DNA of 64,000 nucleotides from Arsenicicoccus sp. oral taxon 190 (lineage in GTDB: Bacteria > Actinomycetota > Actinomycetes > Actinomycetales > Dermatophilaceae): the NCBI RefSeq assembly GCF_001189535.1, contig NZ_CP012070.1, positions 2,294,001 to 2,358,000 of the forward strand, read 5' to 3'. Positions within the stretch are counted from its first letter, which is position 1; every line of letters begins with the position of its first letter. The notes under the pieces are model-generated. The model worked only from the letters and a program-made list of their open reading frames with translations. It searched no databases and was not told the DNA's origin. This document shows, piece after piece, positions 49,559 to 58,067 of this stretch. The translations under genes were made by a program, and so were the position numbers.

Positions 49559-52125
49559 TGCGCGCACCCGTGTCCTGGTTGCGAGAGCTGGTCGGGGAGG
49601 ACGCCCTGCCCGTCACGACGACGGGTGCGGACGTCGCCGCCGCCCTGGTCAAGGTCGGCCTGGAGGAGGAGGGCCTGCACGGCGGGGACGTCACCGGCCC
49701 CCTCGTCGTCGGGCGGGTCCTGGACTACGCCGACGAGCCGCAGAAGAACGGCAAGGTCATCCGGTGGTGCACCGTCGACGTCGGCGAGCACGGCCAGATG
49801 GTGACCGAGGGCAAGCACCAGGAGATCGTCTGCGGCGCCCACAACTTCGCCGTGGGTGACCTGGTCGTCGTGGTGCTCCCCGGCGCCACCCTGCCCGGCG
49901 GTTTCCGGATCAGTGCCCGCAAGACCTACGGCCACGTCTCCAACGGCATGATGTGCGCCCTCGACGAGCTCGGCCTCGGCGAGGACCACAGCGGCATCAT
50001 CGTGCTCGGCGACTACCTGGCCGACGACCCGGAGCGCCTCGCGCGAGCGGTCCCCGGCGCCGACGCCATCGAGCTGCTCGGGCTGGGCGACGAGGTCGTG
50101 GAGGTCAACATCACCCCGGACCGCGGCTACGCCTTCAGCATGCGGGGGATCGCCCGCGACCTCGCCCTGTCCCTCGGCGTCCCCTTCACCGACCCCGCCG
50201 CCGAGCCGGCCCGGACCGCGCCGGCCGGCGACGGGTCGGGCTATCCGGTGCGGCTCGCGGACGAGGCGCCCCTCGACGGGCGCCCCGGCTGCGACCGGTA
50301 TGTCGCCCGCGTCGTCCGGGGCGTGGACGTCCACGCCACGACGCCGCCGTGGATGGCGACCCGCCTCACCCAGCTCGGGATGCGCCCGATCTCGCTGACC
50401 GTCGACGTGACCAACTACGTGATGCTGCTGCTCGGCCAGCCGCTGCACGCCTTCGACCTCGACCGCCTCTCCGGCTCCATCGAGGTCCGGCGGGCGCGTG
50501 CGGGGGAGCGGCTCACCACGCTCGACGGGATCGAGCGTGCGCTGGACCCGCAGGACCTGCTCATCACCGACGCCGGTGAGACCCCGCTCGTCATCGCCGG
50601 CGTCATGGGCGGCGCGGACTGCGAGGTCACCGACACCACGACCGACGTCCTGGTCGAGGCCGCCCACTTCGACCCGGTGAGCATCGCCCGGTCGGCGCGT
50701 CGCCACAAGCTGCCCAGCGAGGCGGCCAAGCGCTTCGAGCGGGGCGTGGACCCCGAGCTCACCGCCGCCGCGGCCGAGCTCGTCGTCCAGCTCCTCGTGG
50801 AGCTCGGCGGCGGCACCGCCGACCCTGGCGCCACCGACGTCGGTTCCGTGACGCTGCCGGAGCCCTTCACCGTCGACGTGACGCTGCCGACCCGCCTGGT
50901 GGGGCTCACCTTCGAGCGCCCGGAGGTCCTCGCGGTGCTGCGCGAGATCGGCTGCGACGTCGAGGAGCTCGACGGCGACCTGGTCCGGGTGACGCCGCCG
51001 AGCTGGCGCCCCGACCTGCGCAACGGGCCCGACCTCGTGGAGGAGGTCGCCCGGGTGCGGGGCTACGCGCAGATCCCCTCCGAGCTGCCGCGGGCCCCGG
51101 GAGGCACCGGCCTGACGCCGGTGCAGCGGGCCCGCCGGCTCCTGGCGGCCACCCTGGCGCAGCAGGGCCTCGTCGAGGTGCTGAGCAGCCCCTTCGTCGC
51201 GGAGGCGCGGTTCGACGCCTTCGGCTACGACCCCCAGGACGAGCGACGGCGCACGGTCCGGCTCGCCAACCCCATCAACGACGAGCAGCCGCTGCTGCGC
51301 ACCACGCTGCTCGACACCCTGCTGGACGTGCTGCGGCGCAACGTGTCCCGCGGCGCCAAGGACCTCGCGATCTACGAGCTGGGCCTGGTGACCCGCCCCG
51401 ACGGGCGCGGCCTCAAGGCGCCCATCCCCCCGCTCGGGCACCGTCCCGACGAGGAGACGCTGCGGCGCATCCACGAGGCGGTCCCGGCTCAGCCGTGGCA
51501 CGCCGCGCTGGTCCTGACCGGTGACGCCGCCCCCGCAGGGCCCTGGGGCCCGGCCCGGCCGGTGTCCGCGACCGACGCGGTCGCGGTGGTGGTGGAGGCC
51601 GCGGGGGCCCTCGGGGTGAGGCTCGAGGTCGCCCAGGCCGAGCAGACCCCCTGGCACCCCGGCCGGTGCGCCCGGCTCGTCCTGCCCGACGGCACCACCC
51701 TCGGGCACGCCGGAGAGCTGCACCCGCGGGTGCTCGCGGCGCTGGAGCTGCCGGCCCGCACCTGCGCTGCCGAGATCGACGTGGACCTGCTCGCCGCGGC
51801 GGCCGGGGAGGCCGTCGCCGAGGCTCACAAGCTGTCCACCTACCCCGTCGCACACAGCGACGTCGCCCTCGTCGTCGACGAGCGGGTCCCCGCCGCCGAG
51901 CTGGAGCGGGCGCTGCGGGACGGCGCCGGGGCCGAGCTGGAGCACGTCGTCCTCTTCGACGTCTTCCGCAGCGACCAGCTCGGGCCGGGCAAGAAGTCGC
52001 TGGCCTACCGCCTCACCGTCCGGGCCGCCGACCGCACCCTCACCACCGAGGAGGTCAGCGCCCTGCGCGACCGCGCGATCTCGGCCGCGGCCCAGGCCAC
52101 CGGCGCGACCCAGCGAGGTGCCTGA
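49558..52125 (+). CDS. pheT: Phenylalanyl-tRNA synthetase beta subunit
   Basis: The 855-residue beta subunit has the tRNA-binding EMAP-like domain (residues 42-160, VVGRVLDYADEPQ), the B3/B4 editing domain that clears Tyr-tRNA-Phe (VTNYVMLLLGQPLHAFDLDR, then SEAAKRFERGVDP) and the B5 and class II-like core. The C-terminal ferredoxin-like anticodon-binding domain reads HKLSTYPVAHSDVALVVD then FDVFRSDQLGPGKKSLAYRL. Length is normal. It overlaps the following SDR gene or lies 2 nt from it, depending on which SDR start is used. Confidence 0.96.
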   Translation: MRAPVSWLRELVGEDALPVTTTGADVAAALVKVGLEEEGLHGGDVTGPLVVGRVLDYADEPQKNGKVIRWCTVDVGEHGQMVTEGKHQEIVCGAHNFAVGDLVVVVLPGATLPGGFRISARKTYGHVSNGMMCALDELGLGEDHSGIIVLGDYLADDPERLARAVPGADAIELLGLGDEVVEVNITPDRGYAFSMRGIARDLALSLGVPFTDPAAEPARTAPAGDGSGYPVRLADEAPLDGRPGCDRYVARVVRGVDVHATTPPWMATRLTQLGMRPISLTVDVTNYVMLLLGQPLHAFDLDRLSGSIEVRRARAGERLTTLDGIERALDPQDLLITDAGETPLVIAGVMGGADCEVTDTTTDVLVEAAHFDPVSIARSARRHKLPSEAAKRFERGVDPELTAAAAELVVQLLVELGGGTADPGATDVGSVTLPEPFTVDVTLPTRLVGLTFERPEVLAVLREIGCDVEELDGDLVRVTPPSWRPDLRNGPDLVEEVARVRGYAQIPSELPRAPGGTGLTPVQRARRLLAATLAQQGLVEVLSSPFVAEARFDAFGYDPQDERRRTVRLANPINDEQPLLRTTLLDTLLDVLRRNVSRGAKDLAIYELGLVTRPDGRGLKAPIPPLGHRPDEETLRRIHEAVPAQPWHAALVLTGDAAPAGPWGPARPVSATDAVAVVVEAAGALGVRLEVAQAEQTPWHPGRCARLVLPDGTTLGHAGELHPRVLAALELPARTCAAEIDVDLLAAAAGEAVAEAHKLSTYPVAHSDVALVVDERVPAAELERALRDGAGAELEHVVLFDVFRSDQLGPGKKSLAYRLTVRAADRTLTTEEVSALRDRAISAAAQATGATQRGA

Positions 52126-52126
52126 G

Positions 52127-53095
52127 GTGACCAGCAACAGCGCGCCGGACGGCGGCCCGGTCACCGACCTGCCCGACGGTGGCCCCGTCGCGGACCCGCC
52201 CGTCGCCGGCCTGCCGGACGGTGGCCCCGTCGGCGGCCTGGTGCCGGGGGCCGAGGAGACGGTGACCCCGCAGCGGCCCGCAGGGGCGCCCGGCATACCG
52301 CCGGTGGTGCTGGTGACGGGAGGGTCGCGCGGCATCGGCGCGCACCTGGCCCGTGGTTTCTCCGCGGAGGGCTACGTCGTCGAGCTGACGTCGCGCGACG
52401 GTGACGCCGCCCGCCGGCTGGCCGACGAGCTCGTGCGCGAGGGTGGCGACGCGACCGGCTCCCCGCTGGACGTCGCCGAGCCTGACCAGGTGCGGATCTT
52501 CGTGGACCAGGTGCTCGAGCGGCACGGCCGGCTCGACGTGGTCGTCAACAACGCCGGGGTCATCGAGCGGCCGACCGTGCTGTGGGAGAGCGACATCGAC
52601 GAGTGGTGGGGCGTGCAGCGCACCAACGTCCTCGGGCCCTACCTGGTCGCGAGGGCGGCGGCGCCCGCCATGATCGCCGCCGGCGGCGGTCGCATCATCA
52701 ACCTCAACAGCGGCTCGGGCACCCGGGCCGACGCGGAGCAGAGCGCCTACCACGTGTCCAAGACCGCCCTCGCGCGGATCACCGGCGCGCTGCACCTCGC
52801 CGGCGCCGAGCACGGCCTGCGTGCCTTCGACCTGGCGCCGGGCGTGGTCCGCACCGACATGACCGAGGCGATGCCGCAGCACCTCGGACGCACCGAGTGG
52901 ACCGACCCGCAGGAGGTCGTGGCGCTGGCGCTCGCCCTCGCCGCGGGCGACCTCGACGCCTGGTCGGGGCGCATGGTCCGGGCCGGCGCCGACACCCCGG
53001 AGAGCCTCGCCGCTCGCGCGGCCGAAGGGCTCACCGACGACGTCCGCACCATCGGGCTGGTCGGTTACGGCGACGGCGACCCGGTGGCCGGTTGA
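52127..53095 (+). CDS. Short-chain dehydrogenase/reductase with a Gly/Pro-rich N-terminal extension
   Basis: A 322-residue SDR oxidoreductase. The cofactor motif TGGSRGIG is near residue 65, NNAGVIERP near 142, the catalytic Ser in NLNSGSGTRA and Tyr-x3-Lys in SAYHVSKTAL near 205. Before the Rossmann fold lies an unusual 55-residue extension with four DGGPV/DLPDGGPV-like repeats. I chose the GTG at 52127; the GTG at 52118, inside pheT, would add three residues. The substrate is unknown. It is translationally linked to pheT but shares no obvious function with it. Confidence 0.82.
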   Translation: MTSNSAPDGGPVTDLPDGGPVADPPVAGLPDGGPVGGLVPGAEETVTPQRPAGAPGIPPVVLVTGGSRGIGAHLARGFSAEGYVVELTSRDGDAARRLADELVREGGDATGSPLDVAEPDQVRIFVDQVLERHGRLDVVVNNAGVIERPTVLWESDIDEWWGVQRTNVLGPYLVARAAAPAMIAAGGGRIINLNSGSGTRADAEQSAYHVSKTALARITGALHLAGAEHGLRAFDLAPGVVRTDMTEAMPQHLGRTEWTDPQEVVALALALAAGDLDAWSGRMVRAGADTPESLAARAAEGLTDDVRTIGLVGYGDGDPVAG

Positions 53096-53132
53096 CCCTG
53101 CGGACCGTTTCGCATGATGACGCGGTCCGACG

Positions 53133-53138
53133 TATGAT
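53133..53138 (+). promoter_or_regulatory. arg operon -10 box with possible ArgR site
   Basis: TATGAT, the strongest -10 match in the window, ends 6 nt before the argC ATG. It sits inside the palindrome ATGATCAT (53134-53141) and is followed by TGCAATG. Just upstream GCATGATG (53112-53119) is a second A/T-rich half-site. ArgR, encoded four genes downstream of argC, binds such A/T-rich TGCAT-type boxes. Confidence 0.5.
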
Positions 53139-53144
53139 CATGCA

Positions 53145-54191
53145 ATGAGGTCCGTAGCCGTCGCCGGTGCGAGCGGGTATGCCGGCGGCGAGCTGCTCCG
53201 GCTGCTGCTCGGCCACCCCGAGCTGGAGGTCGGTGCCGTCTGCGCCGCCTCCCAGGCAGGCAGCCTGCTCGGGGCCGTCCACCCCCACCTGATGCCCCTC
53301 GCCGAGCGGCGTCTCGAGGCCGCCGACCCCGCGCTGCTGGCCCGCCACGACGTGGTGGCGCTGGCGCTGCCCCACGGGGCGTCCGCGCCGCTAGCGGCGC
53401 AGCTGCCGGACCACGTCGTGGTCGTGGACTGCGGGGCCGACTTCCGGTTGGAGGACCCGGCCGCGTGGGAGGCCTTCTACGACACCCCCCATGCCGGCGC
53501 CTGGGCCTACGGGCTGCCCGAGCTGCCCCTCGAGGCGGGGTCAGGTCGCGGTCGCGACGCCCTGGCCGGTGCGACCCGCGTCGCGGTCCCCGGCTGCTAC
53601 CCGACGGCCACGACGCTCGCGCTGGCGCCCGGCTTCGCGGCCGGCCTGCTCGAGCCCGACGACGTCGTGGTCGTCGCCGCCAGCGGCACCAGCGGGGCCG
53701 GCAAGGGGCTCAAGCCGCACCTCCTCGGCGCCGAGGTGATGGGGGGCATGTCGCCGTACGGCGTCGGCGGGGTGCACCGGCACACGCCCGAGATCGAGCA
53801 GAACCTCTCCCGCGTCGCCGGCGCCGCCGTCACCGTCTCCTTCACGCCCACCCTGGCCCCCATGCCACGCGGCATCCTCGCCACCTGCACCGCCCGGGCC
53901 GTGCCCTCGGCGACCGCCGACGAGGTGCGCGCCGCGTGGGAGTCCTGCTACGCGGCAGAGGAGTTCGTGCACGTCCTGGCGCCCGGCCGCTGGCCCCGCA
54001 CCGCCGACGTGCTGGGCTCCAACCAGGTCCAGGTGCAGGTCGCCCTGGACGAGCGCACCCGCCGGGTCGTCGCCGTGGCCGCCATCGACAACCTCACCAA
54101 GGGCACCGCGGGGGCCGCCGTGCAGGCCATCAACCTCGCGCTCGGCCTGCCGGAGGGCCTCGGCCTGCCGACCGTGGGGGTCGCGCCGTGA
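53145..54191 (+). CDS. argC: N-acetyl-gamma-glutamyl-phosphate reductase
   Basis: ArgC reduces N-acetylglutamyl phosphate to the semialdehyde with NADPH. The 348-residue protein has the N-terminal dinucleotide loop VAGASGYAGGELLRLL, the active-site cysteine in VAVPGCYPTATTLAL near residue 150 and the conserved HRHTPEIEQNL block. It is first in the arg operon and appears leaderless. The stop overlaps argJ (GTGA). Confidence 0.96.
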   Translation: MRSVAVAGASGYAGGELLRLLLGHPELEVGAVCAASQAGSLLGAVHPHLMPLAERRLEAADPALLARHDVVALALPHGASAPLAAQLPDHVVVVDCGADFRLEDPAAWEAFYDTPHAGAWAYGLPELPLEAGSGRGRDALAGATRVAVPGCYPTATTLALAPGFAAGLLEPDDVVVVAASGTSGAGKGLKPHLLGAEVMGGMSPYGVGGVHRHTPEIEQNLSRVAGAAVTVSFTPTLAPMPRGILATCTARAVPSATADEVRAAWESCYAAEEFVHVLAPGRWPRTADVLGSNQVQVQVALDERTRRVVAVAAIDNLTKGTAGAAVQAINLALGLPEGLGLPTVGVAP

Positions 54192-55339
54192 GCGCCACCG
54201 CGGCCCGCGGCTTCCGGGCGGCCGGGGTCACGGCGGGGCTCAAGCCGAGCGGCCGGCCCGACGTCGCCCTCGTCGTCAACGACGGCCCCGACCACCACGG
54301 CGCCGCGGTCTTCACGAGCAACCGGGTGGAGGCGGCGCCCGTCACGTGGAGCCGTCAGGTCCTCGCCGACGGGCGTATCGACGCGGTCGTGCTCAACTCC
54401 GGGGGAGCCAACGCGTGCACCGGGCCCGAGGGCTTCCTCGACAGCCACCGCACCGCCGAGCAGGTCGCCGAGCTGCTGGGGATCAGCGCCGGCGACGTCG
54501 TGGTGTGCTCGACGGGCCTCATCGGCGAGCGACTGCCGATGGACCGGCTGCGGGCCGGGGTGAGCGAGGCCGCGGCCTCTCTCTCGGGCGACGGCGGTCC
54601 GGCTGCGGCAGAGGCCATCATGACCACCGACACCCGTCCCAAGCAGGCGCAGGCGAGCGGTGACGGCTGGGTCGTCGGCGGGATGGCCAAGGGGGCCGGC
54701 ATGCTCGCCCCGTCCCTCGCGACGATGCTCGTCGTGCTGACGACGGACGCGGTGGTCGACCCCGCGACGCTCGACCGGGCGCTGCGCACGGCGACCGCCG
54801 CGAGCTTCGACCGCGTCGACTCCGACGGCTGCCAGTCCACCAACGACACCGTCGTGCTGCTCGCGTCCGGGGCGAGCGGGACCGCACCCGGCGAGGAGCA
54901 GCTCACGCACCTGCTCACGGAGGTCTGCCAGGACCTCGCCCGACAGCTCGTCGGCGACGCCGAGGGCGCCCACCACGACATCCGCATCGAGGTGGTGCAC
55001 GCGGTCGACGAGGACGACGCCCTGGAGGTGGCCCGGTCCGTCGCCCGCAACAACCTCTTCAAGTGCGCCGTCTTCGGCAACGACCCCAACTGGGGCCGCG
55101 TCCTCGCCGCCGTCGGCACGACCTCCGCCGAGTTCGACCCCTATCGCCTGGACGTGGCGATCAACGGCGTCCAGGTGTGCCGCGCCATGGGTGTCGGCGA
55201 GCCGCGCGATCGCTTGGACCTGACACCGCGCGAGGTGCACGTCCAGGTGGACCTGCACGCCGGCGACGCGGCAGCGACCGTCTGGACCAACGACCTCACC
55301 CACGACTACGTCCACGAGAACTCCGCGTACAGCACATGA
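54188..55339 (+). CDS. argJ: Ornithine acetyltransferase (glutamate N-acetyltransferase)
   Basis: ArgJ recycles the acetyl group from N-acetylornithine to glutamate. The 383-residue precursor self-cleaves before a threonine; the block is KGAGMLAPSLATMLVVLTTD near residue 170, with cleavage expected between Ala and Thr. Other motifs: NSGGANACTG and NDPNWGRVLAAVG. Start GTG at 54188 overlaps argC. Whether it is mono- or bifunctional (also acting as NAGS) cannot be told from sequence alone. Confidence 0.95.
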   Translation: MSATAARGFRAAGVTAGLKPSGRPDVALVVNDGPDHHGAAVFTSNRVEAAPVTWSRQVLADGRIDAVVLNSGGANACTGPEGFLDSHRTAEQVAELLGISAGDVVVCSTGLIGERLPMDRLRAGVSEAAASLSGDGGPAAAEAIMTTDTRPKQAQASGDGWVVGGMAKGAGMLAPSLATMLVVLTTDAVVDPATLDRALRTATAASFDRVDSDGCQSTNDTVVLLASGASGTAPGEEQLTHLLTEVCQDLARQLVGDAEGAHHDIRIEVVHAVDEDDALEVARSVARNNLFKCAVFGNDPNWGRVLAAVGTTSAEFDPYRLDVAINGVQVCRAMGVGEPRDRLDLTPREVHVQVDLHAGDAAATVWTNDLTHDYVHENSAYST

Positions 55340-56301
55340 CGACCACTCCCAGCCCCCGCCCCCGGGCCACGCCGCGACTGCTCGAGTCCCACCCGCGCAC
55401 CCTCGCCAAGGCGTCCGTGCTCGTCGAGGCGCTGCCCTGGATGGAGCGCTTCCGCGGCGCCCTGGTCGTCGTCAAGTACGGCGGCAACGCCATGGTCGAC
55501 GACGACCTCAAGCGGGCCTTCGCCCAGGACATCGCGTTCCTGCGCTACGCCGGGCTGCGGCCCGTGGTCGTGCACGGCGGTGGCCCCCAGATCGCGGCGA
55601 TGCTGCAGCGGCTCGGCCTGACCAGCGAGTTCCGGGGCGGCCTGCGGGTCACGACGCCGGAGGTCATGGACGTCGTGCGGATGGTGCTCACCGGCCAGGT
55701 GGGTCGGGAGCTCGTCGGGCTGCTCAACCAGCACGGCCCGCTCGCCGTCGGTCTGTCGGGGGAGGACGCCCACCTCTTCGGGGCCCGCCGCCGGGGCACC
55801 GTCGTCGACGGCGAGGACGTGGACCTCGGCCTCGTCGGGGACGTGGAGGTCGTCAACCCCGCTGCCGTGCAGGACATCCTGGACGCGGGCCGGGTCCCCG
55901 TCGTGTCCACCGTCGCCCCGGACCTCGACCAGGACGGCCAGGTCCTCAACGTCAACGCCGACACCGCCGCGGCCGCCCTGGCGGTGGCGCTCGGGGCCAC
56001 CAAGCTCGTGGTCCTCACCGACGTCGAGGGCGTCTACCTGCGCTACCCCGACCCCGACTCGCTGCTCGCGACGATGACCGTCGACGAGGCCGAGGAGCTC
56101 GCCGGACGCGTGGACGCCGGCATGATCCCCAAGCTGCAGGCCTGCGTCGCGGCCGTCCGGGGCGGCGTCGGCCAGGCCCACATGATCGACGGTCGGGTCG
56201 CGCACGCGCTGCTGCTCGAGGTCTTCACCAGCGAAGGGGTCGGCACGATGATCACCGCTGCCGACGACGAGCCCGGCACCGAGCCCCAGGAGGCCGTATG
56301 A
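55336..56301 (+). CDS. argB: N-acetylglutamate kinase
   Basis: A 321-residue amino-acid kinase that phosphorylates N-acetylglutamate. Motifs: VVVKYGGNAM near residue 45, VVVHGGGPQI, NVNADTAAAALA, VVLTDVEGVYL and GGMxPK-like AGMIPKLQAC. The N-terminal extension before the kinase fold is typical of hexameric, arginine-inhibited enzymes, so feedback inhibition is likely. It overlaps both neighbours by 4 nt. Confidence 0.95.
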   Translation: MTTTPSPRPRATPRLLESHPRTLAKASVLVEALPWMERFRGALVVVKYGGNAMVDDDLKRAFAQDIAFLRYAGLRPVVVHGGGPQIAAMLQRLGLTSEFRGGLRVTTPEVMDVVRMVLTGQVGRELVGLLNQHGPLAVGLSGEDAHLFGARRRGTVVDGEDVDLGLVGDVEVVNPAAVQDILDAGRVPVVSTVAPDLDQDGQVLNVNADTAAAALAVALGATKLVVLTDVEGVYLRYPDPDSLLATMTVDEAEELAGRVDAGMIPKLQACVAAVRGGVGQAHMIDGRVAHALLLEVFTSEGVGTMITAADDEPGTEPQEAV

Positions 56302-57503
56302 CGACCGCCACCGCCACCCTCGACCGCTCCCAGGAGGTGCTGCTGGGCGTCTTCGGGCGGCCCCGCCTCACGCTCGTGCGGGGCGAGGGCTGCCACGTGT
56401 GGGACGCCGACGGCCGCCGCTACCTCGACCTGCTGGGGGGCATCGCCGTCAGCAGCCTCGGGCACGGCCACCCGGCCCTCGTCGAGGCGATCAGCCGGGC
56501 GGCCCGGGAGCTCGTGCACGTGTCCAACTTCTTCGTGACCCCGGACCAGGTCCGGCTCGGGGAGCGGCTGCTCGAGCTGGCGGGCGCCCCGGACGGTTCG
56601 CGAGTCTTCTTGTGCAACAGCGGGACCGAGGCGATCGAGGCCGTCGTCAAGCTGGCGCGGCGCACCGGTCGGCGGCGGGTCGTCGCGGCGGAGGGCGCCT
56701 TCCACGGCCGCTCCACCGGCGCGCTCGCGCTGACCCACAAGCAGGCCTACCGGGAGCCCTTCGAGCCCCTCATGAGCGAGGTCACCTTCGTGCCCTACGG
56801 CGACACGGCGGCGCTGCGGGCCGCCGTGGACGAGACGGTGGCGGCCGTCGTGCTGGAGCCGATCCAGGGGGAGGCGGGCGTCATACCGGCCTCCGGCGAC
56901 TATCTGCGGGCCGCGCGGGAGGCGACCACGGCCGCGGGCGCGCTGCTGGTGCTCGACGAGATCCAGACCGGGGTGGGCCGCACCGGGCGGTGGTTCGCGC
57001 ACCAGGAGCACGGGATCCGCCCCGACGTGATGACCCTCGCCAAGGGGCTCGCCGGAGGCGTGCCGATCGGGGCGGTGGTCACCTACGGCGACGCCGTCAG
57101 CGGCCTGCTCGGGCCGGGCCAGCACGGGACCACCTTCGGCGGCAACGCGCTCGCCTGCGCCGCTGCGCTCGCCGTGCTCGACACCATCGAGCGGGACGGC
57201 CTGCTGCAGCAGGCCGCGGCGACCGGCGAGCACCTGGCGCAGGCCGTCACGGCGCTGGGGCACCCCGGCGCGACGGAGGTCCGCGGGGCCGGGCTGCTGC
57301 GCGCCATCGGCCTCGCCGGGGACGTCTCGGCGCAGGTCACCGCCGCGCTCGAGGCATCAGGGCTTATCGTCAACCCAGTGCGTCCCGACGCCATCCGGGT
57401 CGCGCCACCGCTCATCCTGACCACCGAGCAGGCCGACGAGCTCGTCGCCGCCCTGCCCGCCGCGCTCGACCGGATCGCCTCGTCGCACGGAGGACCATCA
57501 TGA
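56298..57503 (+). CDS. argD: Acetylornithine aminotransferase
   Basis: A 401-residue class III PLP aminotransferase. Motifs: LFCNSGTEAIE-like LCNSGTEAIEAVVKLAR near residue 105, EPIQGEAGV, VLDEIQTGVGRTG and the PLP lysine in TLAKGLAGGVPIGA near residue 248. It converts N-acetylglutamate semialdehyde to N-acetylornithine. The next gene in most actinobacterial arg clusters, argF, is absent: argR starts in the 3' end of argD (ATGA). Confidence 0.95.
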   Translation: MTTATATLDRSQEVLLGVFGRPRLTLVRGEGCHVWDADGRRYLDLLGGIAVSSLGHGHPALVEAISRAARELVHVSNFFVTPDQVRLGERLLELAGAPDGSRVFLCNSGTEAIEAVVKLARRTGRRRVVAAEGAFHGRSTGALALTHKQAYREPFEPLMSEVTFVPYGDTAALRAAVDETVAAVVLEPIQGEAGVIPASGDYLRAAREATTAAGALLVLDEIQTGVGRTGRWFAHQEHGIRPDVMTLAKGLAGGVPIGAVVTYGDAVSGLLGPGQHGTTFGGNALACAAALAVLDTIERDGLLQQAAATGEHLAQAVTALGHPGATEVRGAGLLRAIGLAGDVSAQVTAALEASGLIVNPVRPDAIRVAPPLILTTEQADELVAALPAALDRIASSHGGPS

Positions 57504-58000
57504 TCGCCCCCACCCGTGGTGCCCGGCACCAGCTCATCGCCGACATCCTGGCCCGCACCACCGTGCGCTCCCAGAACGAGCTGCTCGAGCTGCTCGCGGC
57601 CGAGGGGGTCGAGATCACGCAGGCGACGCTGTCGCGCGACCTGGTCGACCTCGGCGCGGTCAAGGTGCGTCAGGGACGCACCCTGGTCTACGCCCTGCCG
57701 GGGCTCGGGGGTGACCAGACGCCGCGCATCGCGCCCGACCACGCCGAGATCTCCGGTCGGCTGCGCAAGGTGTGCGAGGAGCTGCTCGTGTCGGCCCGTT
57801 CTTCGGCAAACCTGGTCATCGTGCGCACCCCGCCGGGGGCCGCCAACTTCCTCGCCTCCGCGATCGACATGGCCCGCGAGAGCGACATCGTCGGGACCAT
57901 CGCCGGCGATGACACCATCCTGGTCATCTCCTCCGAGCCGGACGGCGGGCAGGCGGTCGCGGCCAAGCTGCTCCGCCTCGCCGGCGTGACGGAGGACTGA
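57500..58000 (+). CDS. argR: Arginine repressor
   Basis: ArgR is a 166-residue DNA-binding hexamer that represses arg genes with arginine as co-repressor. The winged helix N-domain is at residues 5-72 (RSQNELLELLAAEGVEITQATLSRDLVDLGAVKV). The C-domain has the arginine-binding GTIAGDDTILVI near residue 133. It is made from within the operon it controls, so regulation is autogenous. The likely operator is at the argC promoter. Confidence 0.95.
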   Translation: MIAPTRGARHQLIADILARTTVRSQNELLELLAAEGVEITQATLSRDLVDLGAVKVRQGRTLVYALPGLGGDQTPRIAPDHAEISGRLRKVCEELLVSARSSANLVIVRTPPGAANFLASAIDMARESDIVGTIAGDDTILVISSEPDGGQAVAAKLLRLAGVTED

Positions 58001-58067
58001 GGACTGACCCCGGGCGGCGCCCACCCGCGGCGCCGCTCCTCGCCCCACGACCCGAAGGACACCTTCC

